From: Tanytarsus gracilentus
Lineage: Eukaryota > Arthropoda > Insecta > Diptera > Chironomidae
NCBI GenBank assembly: GCA_038502055.1
Contig: JAXRKN010000022.1
Span: forward strand, 101,001 to 165,000
Reading direction: 5' to 3'
Length of the DNA: 64,000 nt
The translations under genes and the position numbers were made by a program. The notes beneath the pieces were generated by a model. It did no database searches and was not told where the DNA came from. It saw only the letters and a list, made by a program, of their open reading frames with translations. Positions 21,460 to 31,939 of the stretch are shown here, piece after piece. Numbering within the stretch: position 1 is the stretch's first letter; each line of letters starts with the position of its first letter.

Positions 21460-22260
21460 AAAAAAATGTTTCAAAACCCACACGTGGGTGTTGCCGTGTA
21501 ACCCACTTGTAACAGATCAGTATTGGCTTCCCCGTATGGCTTCCCCTTCTGGACTCCCCTTTTGGCTTCCCAAAATTGGCTTCCCAAAATGGCTTCCCAA
21601 AATGGCTTCCCAAAAATGGCTTCTCAAAAATGGCTTCGCAAAATGGCTTCCCAAAATTGCTTCCCAAATTGGCTTGCCACTGTGTTTCGACTGTGTTTCA
21701 TTTTCTATTGTGTTTCATTTTCCACTGTGTTCCATTTTCCATTGTGTTTCATTTTCCATTGTGTTTCATTTTCCACTATGTTCCATTATCCATTGTGTCC
21801 CCTCTCCCCACCTTCCTTCTGCCGTTTGGCCAACTTATTATAACCATTTTGTGGCTTCCTTGGCTCCTGGCGGCCTGCGGTCATTCTTCAAAATCATATG
21901 CCATCAATTCCTGTGCAATTAGAGTTCAACGAGGTAATGAAGCCATACTTTTAAAAAATGGAATTAGGGGCACTACTGGCAGGCCGTGATGGACATTGGT
22001 GGCACTCTTGGATGGCCATGATAGACAGTCCTCAGATATCATCAATGCCTTTCGATTCCTGATACAAATCGAGTTCAACGACATACATGAAGCCATATAA
22101 CAGGAAATTTGTATGAAAAATGGCATTTAGGGCTGTCCATGGCACGACCTGTGGTCATGACCCTCATAATTCCTAAAATGGCCGAATCTAAATTCATAGA
22201 CCTACCATTTGGCGAAAACTAGAAGTCTCTAGCTATCTCAGGAGCCGAGATCTCGAAGGA

Positions 22261-22298
<38 letters not shown>

Positions 22299-22350
22299 GG
22301 ACGGAAATAGGCGCATATAAGTGTTACACCACTTCGTGGGTTACACTAAA
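21460..22350. repeat. Composite interspersed repeat with tandem blocks
   Basis: It opens with AAATGTTTCAAAACCCACAC followed by GTGGGTGT at about 21465. Next are tandem copies of a 13-15 base unit (GGCTTCCCAAAAT) at about 21530-21675. Then come copies of an ~18-base unit (TGTGTTTCATTTTCCA) at about 21677-21800. A unique part follows with the motif GATTCCTGATACAAATCGAG and CGACATACATGAAGCCATA at about 22055-22100. Last is a (ACAG/AGAC) microsatellite at 22261-22300 and a right end CACCACTTCGTGGGTTACAC. The motif part recurs near 46.15 kb and the left end near 62.51 kb. The open frames read through it are repeat shadows. Confidence 0.7.
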
Positions 22351-22478
22351 AAAATATAAAACACGATTATTTAAGAGATATTTTTAAGTAAAATTGTAAT
22401 ATGATTAACTTGGTAATTTACTAAAATTAATTTTTAAAAATATATCATTTGTGATTTCAGCCATGAATTTAATTCAAG

Positions 22479-22486
22479 TATAAAAG
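22479..22486 (+). promoter_or_regulatory. TATA box for the Tyr/Gly-rich gene
   Basis: TATAAAAG lies 143 bases before the ATG at 22629. TTGGTAAAAG and TTCAAAGTT follow about 25-35 bases later as possible start regions. Confidence 0.5.
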
Positions 22487-22628
22487 CATAAAATATCTTC
22501 GTTGGTAAAAGTTTGTTTCAAAGTTAGTTGAATAATTCACACGCAGCGATGAGAAACTTAAATAAATTAAATTTTTGTGAAAAGTATTAAAAAATTTAAC
22601 TAAAAAACTGAACTTTAAAAAATCAAAA

Positions 22629-23408
22629 ATGAAGTTAAGAATTTTGATATTTTTTATTCAAGCGTTTGTCTTAATCACGGGACAAAGCCCATCTTTGAAT
22701 CTACCTCTAAATTTGATTCAAACAACAAGCATTCCTTTTTTTTACAACCAAATTACGCAGTCGCCATATTATCTTCCTTCAAACCCTACCTATGAAAATT
22801 ATCCAAGCTACGGACACTATTCAAACTACAGAAACTACGGAAACTACGGAAACTACGGAAACTACGGAAACTACGGAAACTATGGAAACTATGGAAGTTA
22901 CCCAAATTATGGAAATTATCCGACCAATAATTTTTCATCATATGATTATTATGGCCAAAACTATCCGAGCTATTACGATTATAATAATTATCCAAGCTAT
23001 TATGATTATAATAATTATCCAAACTATTATGATTATTATCAAAATATTCCAACCACGAAATCAACAACTACAAGAAGAACCACAACACCAAGAACAACAA
23101 CCAGAAGAATTACAACGCGAAGAACTACAACGAGAAGAATCACTACCAGAAGATTTACAACACCCAGACCACAGACAAAATCCCCGACACGACAACGAAC
23201 AACTCAAAGATCAAATTCAAACACGGGACGGAACAGCTTCAATGTTCTGATTAATGGACAACAGCAAGGAAGAAACAATAATCGTGGGAATTATGATATC
23301 ACTGTTAATGGTAACAGAGGAAGTGACGAAACCATACGGCTCGGAAATTCACGAACAAAAATTGTGCGAAATGGAAACGCGGAAGTGAAAATCAAATACA
23401 ATAAATAA
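22629..23408 (+). CDS. Secreted Tyr/Gly/Asn- and Thr/Arg-repeat protein
   Basis: A single exon of 259 aa. A signal peptide (MKLRILIFFIQAFVLITG) precedes an N-terminal segment. Then comes a tandem repeat of NYG triplets at about 65-90 and repeats of NYPSYYDYN at about 108-140. A Thr/Arg-rich run (TTTRRTTTPRTTTRRI...) occupies roughly 150-195. The C-terminal 60 residues are Gly/Asn-rich and more complex, ending EVKIKYNK. DNA of the NYG run is a near-perfect 9-base repeat (GGAAACTAC), prone to length change. The Tyr-rich part suggests a cuticle, silk or eggshell matrix protein; the Thr-rich run suggests O-glycosylation. Neither is proven. The TATA box upstream supports expression. A minus-strand frame in the repeat is a shadow. 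Confidence 0.75.
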   Translation: MKLRILIFFIQAFVLITGQSPSLNLPLNLIQTTSIPFFYNQITQSPYYLPSNPTYENYPSYGHYSNYRNYGNYGNYGNYGNYGNYGNYGSYPNYGNYPTNNFSSYDYYGQNYPSYYDYNNYPSYYDYNNYPNYYDYYQNIPTTKSTTTRRTTTPRTTTRRITTRRTTTRRITTRRFTTPRPQTKSPTRQRTTQRSNSNTGRNSFNVLINGQQQGRNNNRGNYDITVNGNRGSDETIRLGNSRTKIVRNGNAEVKIKYNK

Positions 23409-23470
23409 AAAACAACAAGAGTAGAAAGCTTTAAAACTTTTATTATTTTAGATTTTTTACTGAAAATTAT

Positions 23471-23800
23471 TTATTTTCCTGCTGTAGAAATCATTTGTTC
23501 GGAAATTATTTTAAGTTGAGCTCTAACCTCGTTTATTCTTGCACCCAAAACATCGACCTTCCTTCCCATCAAATTTGAGCCGTTTTCTAAGCTTTGAGCT
23601 TGTGCTTTCGCTTGTTTAACTCTGAAGAAAAGATCGGCTGAGGACGCTAGCGGAACACCAGATGATTGTCGTGCTTGTCGATCGAAGTCTGGCAGTAAAA
23701 ATTAAATTTTAAGTTTTTTAAAAACAATCAGCATCTTCCTACCATCTGACTGAGCCATAGCACCAAAAATACACAAGACTAAAATAAAAACTATCTTCAT
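23471..23800 (-). CDS. Small secreted coiled-coil protein (trio member 1)
   Basis: Exon 1 is 23800-23743 and exon 2 is 23688-23471, giving 91 aa. The signal peptide is MKIVFILVLCIFGAMAQ. Exon 2 begins DFDRQARQSSGVPLASSADL and continues as an amphipathic helix with heptad-like spacing, FFRVKQAKAQAQSLENGSNLMGRK... ending MISTAGK. No cysteines are present in the mature part. The RQSS-G motif is shared with the third member (FARQSSNG). The splice phase (one base) is the same in all three genes. Function is unknown. Confidence 0.68.
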
Positions 23801-24203
23801 CCTTGCTTCTTTTCACATTCACAACTTTTAATGAAATGAAATTTTCATTTTGCATTTAAAGGTTTTTATGCATTGCAGTTATTTGCGAAGGTCATTGACG
23901 TGACAAAAGCAAGTTTGGGAATTTAATAATAATAGCATTTTAAATTCAAACAAGATGATTTTCTGGAAAGATTGAATTCAGGAGTGGAAACGAACACTAA
24001 ACATGTGTTAGACATTTTAAATAATTTTTAGTGTTTAATCCTTAATGCACTTGATCATAAATTTAGTAATGAAAAATGCCCAAACACATACATACGATGT
24101 CAATGAACTTTTCACTGAAGATGCAGTTCGTGAATGTTTAAAAGCAGAATTAAATACAGTTTGAGGTTCATTTAAGTTTAATATTTGAAGAAAACAAGAT
24201 AGA
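23801..24203. other. Shared upstream region of trio members 1 and 2
   Basis: The two genes point away from each other across about 400 bases. Weak TTTAAAAG at about 24137 could serve member 2. Nothing else is seen. Confidence 0.35.
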
Positions 24204-24592
24204 ATGGCGTGCTGGAAATTTTTATTTGTTGTAAGTTTTTGTGTTGCTGCAGCATCAGCGCTTGAAGAAGTTGGTTTTGAGGATGAGGAGGATTTTTTGG
24301 GTAAACAAAAGAAAAATCTTCTAAGGAAAATTAAAAAATTAATAATTCTACTTATTTAGATTCAGATGAGACTTTATTACGTGAACTTGATATTCAATCT
24401 CAATTAAGACAAGAAGTGACGTTGGTGACCTCAAAGGAAATAAGGGCTGCTGTAAAAGTTATTGAAGATAAGGTCAAGAAAGTTACAAAAGACACAAAAG
24501 CATTGCAAAAGAAAATTGACACTCTGACTAAAGACACAGATGAAGTTCTCGCATTGGCAACATTTTTAGCATCAAACAGTGGTAGTGGATAA
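24204..24592 (+). CDS. Small secreted coiled-coil protein (trio member 2)
   Basis: Exons 24204-24300 and 24360-24592 give 109 aa. The signal peptide is MACWKFLFVVSFCVAAASA, followed by an acidic stretch LEEVGFEDEEDFL. The rest is a long charged helix with heptad repeats (IRAAVKVIEDKVKKVTKDTK then ALQKKIDTLTKDTDEVLALA) and a short Ser/Gly end. It parallels trio member 3 in order (signal, acidic tract, coiled coil), and both begin with a Trp-Lys-Phe-Leu (WKFL) signal. Function unknown. Confidence 0.68.
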
Positions 24593-24801
24593 GTTTTATT
24601 GTAAAAGAAAGACAAATAAATAAAATTACCTTTTTCAATTAATTTAAATTTTATTCAAATTTTAAGAAATTCCATTTTTCAGTTTAATAATTAATTTTTA
24701 TTGAGCAAAATAATTTTTATATAAAAAATTTTTTTGAGAGATAAAATAATTTTATTTTAATTTTTATTTCTTCAAATTTAAGTCCAAGCTCAAATTTAAA
24801 T

Positions 24802-25196
24802 TTATCCTGTAGATGCAGCAGCATTTGCTTCAAGTTTAGTAGCAATGAGGCCTACTTGCGTTTGAATATTTTGCGTTTTTGTTTCTATCCCAGCCACTTT
24901 CAAGGTGATCGCTGAAGTGTCGGTTTGCAATTTTGCTATTTTAGTTTGTACTTTTTTCATCCTGCTATTAACGCTCCTAACTGCTGAAACTGATAACCCA
25001 TTTGATGATTGTCTTGCAAAAAGATTTTCATCTTCTTCATCAATGATTTCGCTTTCATCGTCTTCGATTTCTAAATTTGTATTTTTAAACATTAAATTTT
25101 TTTACTCCAACTTTTCAATCACTCACCTTTTTCTTCTTCCACTTCCGCTGTAACTACAATCACAAAAATCAATGTAATGAGCAAAAATTTCCACAT
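24802..25196 (-). CDS. Small secreted coiled-coil protein (trio member 3)
   Basis: Exon 1 is 25196-25127 and exon 2 is 25070-24802, giving 112 aa. The signal peptide is MWKFLLITLIFVIVVTAE, followed by an acidic tract (EVEEEK, then EIEDDESEIIDEEDEN). FARQSSNGLSVS comes next, and then a coiled-coil region (VRSVNSRMKKVQTKIAKLQT and on) with heptad spacing, ending ANAAASTG. The acidic tract and RQSS motif tie it to the other two. An ATG inside the intron gives an alternative start without a signal peptide; the spliced form is preferred. Confidence 0.7.
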
Positions 25197-25361
25197 TCTT
25201 AATTTTGGTTGTTTTCACACTGAGAAGAAAAGTTTAAATGACTCTCAAATCTTGGTCGTATGCTGCATTTAAATATTTTGATGCATATGAAAAAGTTCAA
25301 TGACAGCGAAAAATTCTGGTTTTAAAATAAGAATAGGATTAAGGAAGAATTTTGGCAATTC

Positions 25362-25602
25362 TCGGGCGGTCAGAGGTTTTGCAAAAAAAACCGGGACATG
25401 ATGATCACAATCCGGGACACAAAAATTAAGCAAATTACACTTTGCTCCAAAATTTTTCATACTTTTAAAGTTAATGACCTTTTTTTTTTAAAAAACTTTT
25501 TTCTCCAAAATTAGTGCAAATTTGTTCTATTTTATTTCAATTGCAAAAATCCGGGACAAATTAAGCTGAATCCGGGACACGGGACATTTTGTGACCGCCC
25601 TA
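25362..25602. mobile_element. hAT-type MITE, CGGGACA family
   Basis: The 241-bp stretch begins TCGGGCGGTCAGAG and ends TGTGACCGCCCTA, inverted and imperfect; the ancestral end was probably TAGGGCGGTCACA. Both arms carry several CCGGGACA boxes. The flanks GGCAATTC (25354-25361) and GGCACTTC (25603-25610) differ at one base, so an 8-bp target duplication is likely. There is no coding capacity. Confidence 0.72.
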
Positions 25603-25969
25603 GGCACTTCTCAATGTAGCAGAAAAAAAAACATTTTATTCTTCACGTTAATGTTATAAAGAAGTAAATCAAATTGAATTATTTAAAGATTTTTTTTATT
25701 AATACTTTTGATTATTCTATTAAATAATACGAACTAAAAAATCTATTGATTATTTCAAAGTTTAAAAGTCTTTTATATAAGCAAAATGTTAATATGCGAA
25801 AAAAATCTTATTTTTAATACTTTTCAATTGAAAATGAAACTTGCAAGTTTTGATTTTGTAAGTGGATTTTAGTAAATTTTTCAAAAAATGAACTTTTCGT
25901 TTAAAAAATTATAAACTAATTTTTAAGATAATAGAAATGAAAAATGAACATTTTACAACTGAACGAAAT
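25603..25969. other. AT-rich intergenic DNA 3' of Hr78
   Basis: Only A/T runs; it probably includes the 3' untranslated region of the minus-strand Hr78 gene. Confidence 0.4.
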
Positions 25970-27726
25970 TTAATGTTTATCGTCGTAGCCGTCGCTGTTA
26001 TAATACCTCTGGTCATCGCTATTATTTGACGGTGAATTTTCATCGTTAATGTCGACATCTTTTTCCGTTTTAAACTCTTGGCGAAAGTCGCTTACGCCGG
26101 CATTTAAATTCATGATGTACGGAATAATGCTGTCAATTCTTATAAAATCCACGAGAATATTGAAAAACAATTTTTCAACTATTTTAACGTCGAGCGATGG
26201 TAAAATCGATAAGAGTTGAAATATCGATACAATTCGATCTTCATTTTGTTTCTTTTGATAAGTCCGAAGATTCTCGACAACTTTCTCTTGATATTTTGCA
26301 AGCTTAACGCCGCTGTTGAGATAAATTCTGTTTGGATTAAAGAAACTTATCAGACGTAGGTGTGCAAATTCAATACTATCGAGCTGAAGTGCGGCAATAT
26401 TGTCCATGAACTTATGTAGTATCATTATGTTGCTCATCATTTTTTTAACCTTTCTTCCTTTGATTGGCTTTTCTGCATTCTTTTCACTTAAAATGATGAG
26501 AGATTTTACGTAATTTACCAAAGTTGATATTATCATCGACTTTAAATGTTGTTGTTGGTTATTTTCACAAGTTTGCGCAATTCCAATAACTAGAAGTTCG
26601 ATCCAGTTCATTTTTAGCATTTCACTTTGGGCGTCGGTAGAAAAATACTGCAAAACTTGCAAGTCACGAAGCCAATCGATGGTTCTGAAGAGCACTCGGC
26701 TGCCAATTTCACAAACAAAATGCATTTTAGGAAGCAAATTTGGAATTTGAACCTTCAAAAAAAAACTTAAATTAATATCGAATTGTGACATAATAAAATA
26801 TTGTAATACCTTAAATTGGATGAGATTTTCATCGAACAATGACAACAGCAAATTCGGGCTAATGATATCGTAGTTTCCATTAAAATTGTCATATGGTGGG
26901 TTTTCCAGCATTTGAATCATGTCGAGTGTATCGTTTAACAATTTTTGCTCTAGAACCGTCTCATAAAGCTCATTTGATTCAGTTTTTAGTTTATCGTCAT
27001 TTTCATTGAAAAAGGACGTCTCTTCTAGCTTTAATCCTATTGGTGAATCTTTTGAAGGCGGTGTAGTTGATGGGACATGATTTGCTCCTACTGCATGCAT
27101 CAAAAGAGGATTCAATTGGAATAAACTTAAGTAGTTTACAGAACTTCCAGTCGAATCACGTTTTCCTCTTGATTTACTCAAATCGCTGCCACTTTCAGAG
27201 TTTTGAGTGTTTTTATGGGCATCATTCTTTCGGTCTACTAATGGCTTACGCTCATGTTGAACAGCTAAAATTAAATTTCAGATTGAAGTAATTTTCGTTG
27301 AGTCTAACGGTATTTAAGAACTCTCATAAAAAATATAAATTTTGAATAGCTAAAAATAACTTCAAAATTAGACCTAAAATGTTTTTTTAAATCTTGAATT
27401 CCGTTAAACTTATAAAGAATCTTACAATCACTTCTCATTCCACATGCTAAACATTTCTGAAGTCGACAATACTGGCATCGGTTACGGTGATGCTTCGTCA
27501 CTTCACAGTTCATGGTACCACGACATTGATATCCCAATTGTTTTCTTATAGATCTCTTGAAGAAACCTTTGCATCCTTCACAGCTTATAGCACCGTAATG
27601 TCTTCCAGATGCTCGATCTCCACACACGACACAAAATTCAATATTTCCATTTGATGGCATGGTGACTTCTTGTTTATTCAATTCGGACTTTGTTTGCGGT
27701 AGATCAAGTGAAGAGTCCATCATCAT
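25970..27726 (-). CDS. Hr78: Nuclear receptor Hr78 (NR2D group)
   Basis: Exons 27726-27426, 27264-26810 and 26752-25970 give 512 aa. The DNA-binding domain at about residues 31-98 is CVVCGDRASGRHYGAISCEG, CKGFFKRSIRKQLGYQCRG, then CEVTKHHRNRCQYCRLQKCL, with both four-cysteine zinc modules. The P-box is CEGCKG. Then SVQHERKP matches Hr78. A Ser/Lys-rich hinge leads to a diverged ligand-binding domain, about residues 205-480 (WIELLVIGIAQTCENN is helix 3-5-like). Drosophila Hr78 is an ecdysone-response receptor needed for ecdysteroid-driven development. The 57-base intron (26753-26809) has no stop and a length divisible by three, so retention would add 19 residues. The gene stands head to head with fz4 across about 1.9 kb. 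Confidence 0.93.
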
Positions 27727-29614
27727 CTGAAGATAAAATTTGATTTAATTTTTTATTCGTCACCAAAAAGTAATAAAAGCAACCATCTCGCTTAATGCGA
27801 TCTAGTTTAGTGTTTGTTACCCAACCAAACGCTTTTACAAATGCCAACATATCATCTTCTTCGCTCTCACTCACTCGTTTTGTTACAGTTAGCTTACAGT
27901 TTTTTTTTCACCACCTCAACATACTGTTATAATATATCACAGAAATTAATAAAATTTTCTTTAAACTCTAATTTATTCTAGAATTTTTTATTCGTGTTTA
28001 ATGAGTATTTTAAAAATTTCACGAGAGATGCGAGAATGAATAAAAAGTCAACACATAAAAGAAAGAGAAAACAGTTAGAATATCTTGAACTTGCATAGAG
28101 CGTTCCGTTCTCATTGATGGCAGGTTGATGCACCTGACGATATGATTTAAAACCACACTTGGAGATAAATTTAATTTGTGATGTATGAAGTTCATTCAAG
28201 CTAGCACAAGCTAGCGCTAGTGATACATTTTTTTCTTGAATACACTCAACACAATTAAAGATTTTTAAAGGTCAAAATATCTTTTAATGTCATGCAAAAT
28301 GCGAAAGATTCGTGATGACATTTAAAAAATTTGAAAGCACCTTCTGCTTACCTGATAACTAAGATGACTTTTGAGGCAGTTAATGAACTGAATATACAAC
28401 TTATACTTTTTTTATATTATAAACTTTTTAATAACATTTATATGTATTTTGTTTTGTTCTTAAAGTCAGTTTCAGCTTTTAAATTTGAGCTCATCTGCTA
28501 CTAATTAAACTCTTTCACCAACGATTGTATTTATAAATTGACTTAAATCACTAAAAATCTTTGAATTAGAATTTTCAACAAGTTTTATCCTCTTCAAAAA
28601 TACCTGTAGTCAAATCCAATGTCAGTAATGTAATTTTTTCACGGATCTGCTGATTATTTTAAATCCTACGATATAAATCCCCCTAACTGATCGATCATTA
28701 CTTTATAAAACTTATAACATTTTCATCAAATATTTTCTCTGATGGTGTTGAAAACTTTTTGGAACATTACTAAATTTTATTTGCTTATCTTTTTTTTAAA
28801 AATATCTATAAAACACCTTTACTGTTTTATCTTCTTCACACAGACTGATGTATATTATCGAATTTCTTTGTATATGCGATATATGAAGGCATAGACACTA
28901 GTCACTTTCAGAACATATAAAACGTGGAATTTATTAATAATTTTCAAAGTTAATTCACTTAAAATTTATTGATACTATTTTTCATTTAATTTACAAAATT
29001 TTAACTAGTGTCTAATTATTTAACCACACTCACTTTGAATTCTTTTAAACACATAACTTCTTACACACATTTCTTTACATATTTTTTTCTTATACACAGC
29101 AGTCTTGAAGTACGACTTTTCCTCTCCAGACGTTTTTTGTCAAGTTTTTATCGGAACTAGTTAAAAAATTATATCTAAAAGTATTAAAAGTGCCAAACTG
29201 TGAATTTGATCAATAGTCAACGAAATCTTAAAGTCCTTCTATAATTGATTTTTAAAACTATTTTTGTGAATGTTTAACATATGGCTGCGCGAGTGAGAAA
29301 ATTTGTTTAATTAAAAGAGTCGAACAGTATGAAGCAAAATTATGTGGTTGTTTATATGTCAGAAAAATAACGATTTGTAGCGATAAACCAGACCAAGTCT
29401 CTTATTTTGTATAAAAAAGAGAGAAAAAATTCATAGGAGAAAATCAATAATTTACGGCATCTTCAAAAACAAACTTAAAAATGTTAATTTTGCTTCTAAA
29501 AAATCACACTGTGGCATGTAGAAGCTAAAAAAAAGAGAGTAAAAAGAAGAAACGTACAAGACATAAATCTTAAACAACAAGTATACGAGAAGATACACAA
29601 ATACATTCGTGAGG
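27727..29614. promoter_or_regulatory. Divergent region between Hr78 and fz4
   Basis: About 1.9 kb between two divergent start codons, AT-rich with GA/TC-rich patches. A non-coding 5' exon for Hr78 may lie near 27.75-28.2 kb. No TATA/Inr pair was convincing. Short minus-strand frames (27978-28199, 29452-29718) have no protein-like features. Confidence 0.35.
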
Positions 29615-31939
29615 ATGAAACTCTTAAGTATCTTGTTGCTTATGAGAATATGCTTTGCATATTCCTCTTCGGACATATCAACTCGAATCTGTGAACCGAT
29701 AAAAATTGAGTTGTGCAAAGGAATTGGATATAATGAAACGTCGCTAGCTTTAAATGAAATGCAGACCGATGTCGATCTTACGGTATGATAATTTTATTTT
29801 CTGAACCTGGTTTTTGTTGGTGTGGATATTATAAACATTAGTTTATAGTTTTCTGCAAGAGAATATAAATTACCTAATTAAAAATGTTTTTTCTATGTAA
29901 GAAATTTTTTTGCCGGGAAAAAAATAATTTTTATAAAAAGACAAATAAACTTTTTAATTTTTCAGCTTCAAACATTTGCGCCTTTAATAAGTTATGGATG
30001 CAGCAATCAATTAAATTTTTTCCTTTGCGCCGCTTACTTGCCAATGTGTACACCTAAGGTTAGAAGTCATTAAATTTTTCAATTGAATTACTCACAAATT
30101 AAATAATTTAAGGTGAATAACATGATAGGACCATGCCGTGGTTTATGCGAAGCTGTTCGTGCCAGATGTCATCCAGTTTTGAATTCTTTTGGTTTTGGTT
30201 GGCCTGCGAATTTAGATTGCAATCGATTTCCAAAGGATAATAACCATGAGAATATGGTAAAAAATTTAATTAAAATTATTTCTATTTAAATAATTTTGCA
30301 ATATTTTGTTTTCAGTGCATGGAAGGTCCTGGTGAAACAGTTTCAAGTAGTTACTTACCGCCGCCAAACAAGCCTCCTCAATCATCGTGTAAATATTTAT
30401 ACAAATCTCACTTATACGTTAGACTCAACAGAAGCAACAGATGCATGTCTCTTTGCGAGGGAGATGTTTTATGGAATGCAAAGGAAAAACAAGTCGCTTA
30501 TTTTTGGATTGGTGCTTGGAGTGTTGCAGCTTTATTTACAACTGTCATAGCATTACTATGTTTAATTTTAACCGACACAAATTTGGAACTTCTTCCTCTG
30601 GTCGTGTGTCACTGCTTGATTTGCGTTGGATTTGGAATTCGAATTTTAGCCGGACGGAATTCCTCTTCATGTGGTAAGTAAAATGGAAGAAATTATTTTT
30701 TTAAATTTTAAATTAATAAAATATCTCCAACAGGATATGATCCTTCACTTCCTGGAGTGTCGTTACTCCTTTCTGATGGATTATCAACATCTCCGTGTTC
30801 ATCAACTTTTCTATTTAGATATTATTTTGGAATGGCTGCCACTATTTGGTAAGTAAAAATATTCTAGAGAGGAGAGAGAAATTTGAAAATAAATGTCAGA
30901 GATGGGCATTTACAAAAATTTGACTAAAATGCAATTCCCCATCTTTGAATTAAATTTAGATGAATTTTAAATTGTAAATTTTTGTTATGATTACTTTTAG
31001 GATTTCTGTATTGTGCTTTCGATGGAACTTTGAGCTCCGACAGTATTTCAAAGAAATTGTGGGAAATGGGTTAAAAAAGAAAAATCCCAATCACAATACT
31101 TTTCTTCAAATTATCATTTGGGGCCTTCCAGCAATACAAACCATTGTGGCACTGATTACAAAATTAATTGATGCTGATGAACTTTTAGGTGAGTTGTTAA
31201 AATAACAGGAGATAAATTAAATTTAATTACGAATCTTTTAGGCATGTGTTATGTTGGGAACCAATCTGACAAAGCTTTACTCTCGTTAGTTGCTATTCCT
31301 TTGTTAATTTATTGGACAATTGGTTGCGGATATTTACTTACTGGATATCTGAGCAAAAAGTCACTTAACAATGTTCAGGTTCCAGCACACATTAACAGCT
31401 TGGGAGCATTTTTGTTAATTTATAACATTATCAATGCACTTCTTTTGCTCTCAATGTTTTATCAATTCGGCAACCGTGAAAGTTGGTTGCATGTTCCGGA
31501 TAATGCTAGTCAAAGTCAACAAACGAAGGTTCCACCCTTATGGCTTTACACTTTGAATCCTTTTTTGGAATTACTTCTCGGAGTACTCGCATCAAGTTGG
31601 GCATGCATACCGAAAATGAAAACTAGCTGGTGTCAATCGGAGCCTGTAAAGCAAATTCCAGCTTACAAACAACCACCAGCGCACATTAAATATTCACAAG
31701 CACACCCTTATCACGCCGCATCTTATCAAACAATTTGTCCTCCAAACTCTTGTGTCTCTTCATCCATGATTTCAATGTCGACATTGACAAAGAATACGAC
31801 GGGCTCAAGAAAATATTTGCCTTATGCTTCTTCACAGTCATTTTATCACTCACAACACGGAAGACGAACGAGATCGTCATACAGAATGACACCAATACAT
31901 CACTCAAGTTCAATTATCGGAAGTGAAACCGTACTTTAA
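29615..31939 (+). CDS. fz4: Frizzled-4 Wnt receptor
   Basis: Exons 29615-29782, 29966-30058, 30113-30256, 30316-30673, 30734-30848, 31001-31188 and 31242-31939 give 587 aa. A signal peptide is followed by the cysteine-rich Wnt-binding domain, CEPIKIELCKGIGYNETS ... EMQTDVDLTLQTFAPLISYG ... CAAYLPMCTPK ... GPCRGLCEAVRARCHPVLNS ... FPKDNNHENMC, with ten cysteines as expected. A linker and seven membrane segments follow (first near YFWIGAWSVAALFTTVIALL). The order and the NHENMCMEGPGE motif match fly fz4 better than fz or fz2. The cytoplasmic tail begins CIPKMKTSWCQS: a shortened KTSW in place of KTxxxW. It is Ser/Thr/Tyr-rich, ending ETVL, a possible PDZ ligand (T-V-L). A 51-bp MITE remnant sits in intron 5. 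Confidence 0.93.
30897..30947. mobile_element. CAGAGATGG-family MITE remnant in fz4 intron
   Basis: Within the intron 30849-31000 the sequence CAGAGATGGGCATTTAC and its inverse, GCAATTCCCCATCTTTG, bracket only about 17 bases. This is a very short derivative of the family at 14326. No clear target duplication is seen. Confidence 0.55.

Noticed and set aside
21425..21989. Three overlapping plus-strand frames and one minus frame rich in Phe, Cys, Leu
   Set aside because: They are readings of tandem repeat arrays in different frames and carry no domain.
22786..23250. Minus- and plus-strand repeat frames (FRSFRSF, TTETTE)
   Set aside because: Shadows of the NYG repeat in the Tyr-rich gene, which has the signal peptide and the non-repetitive end.
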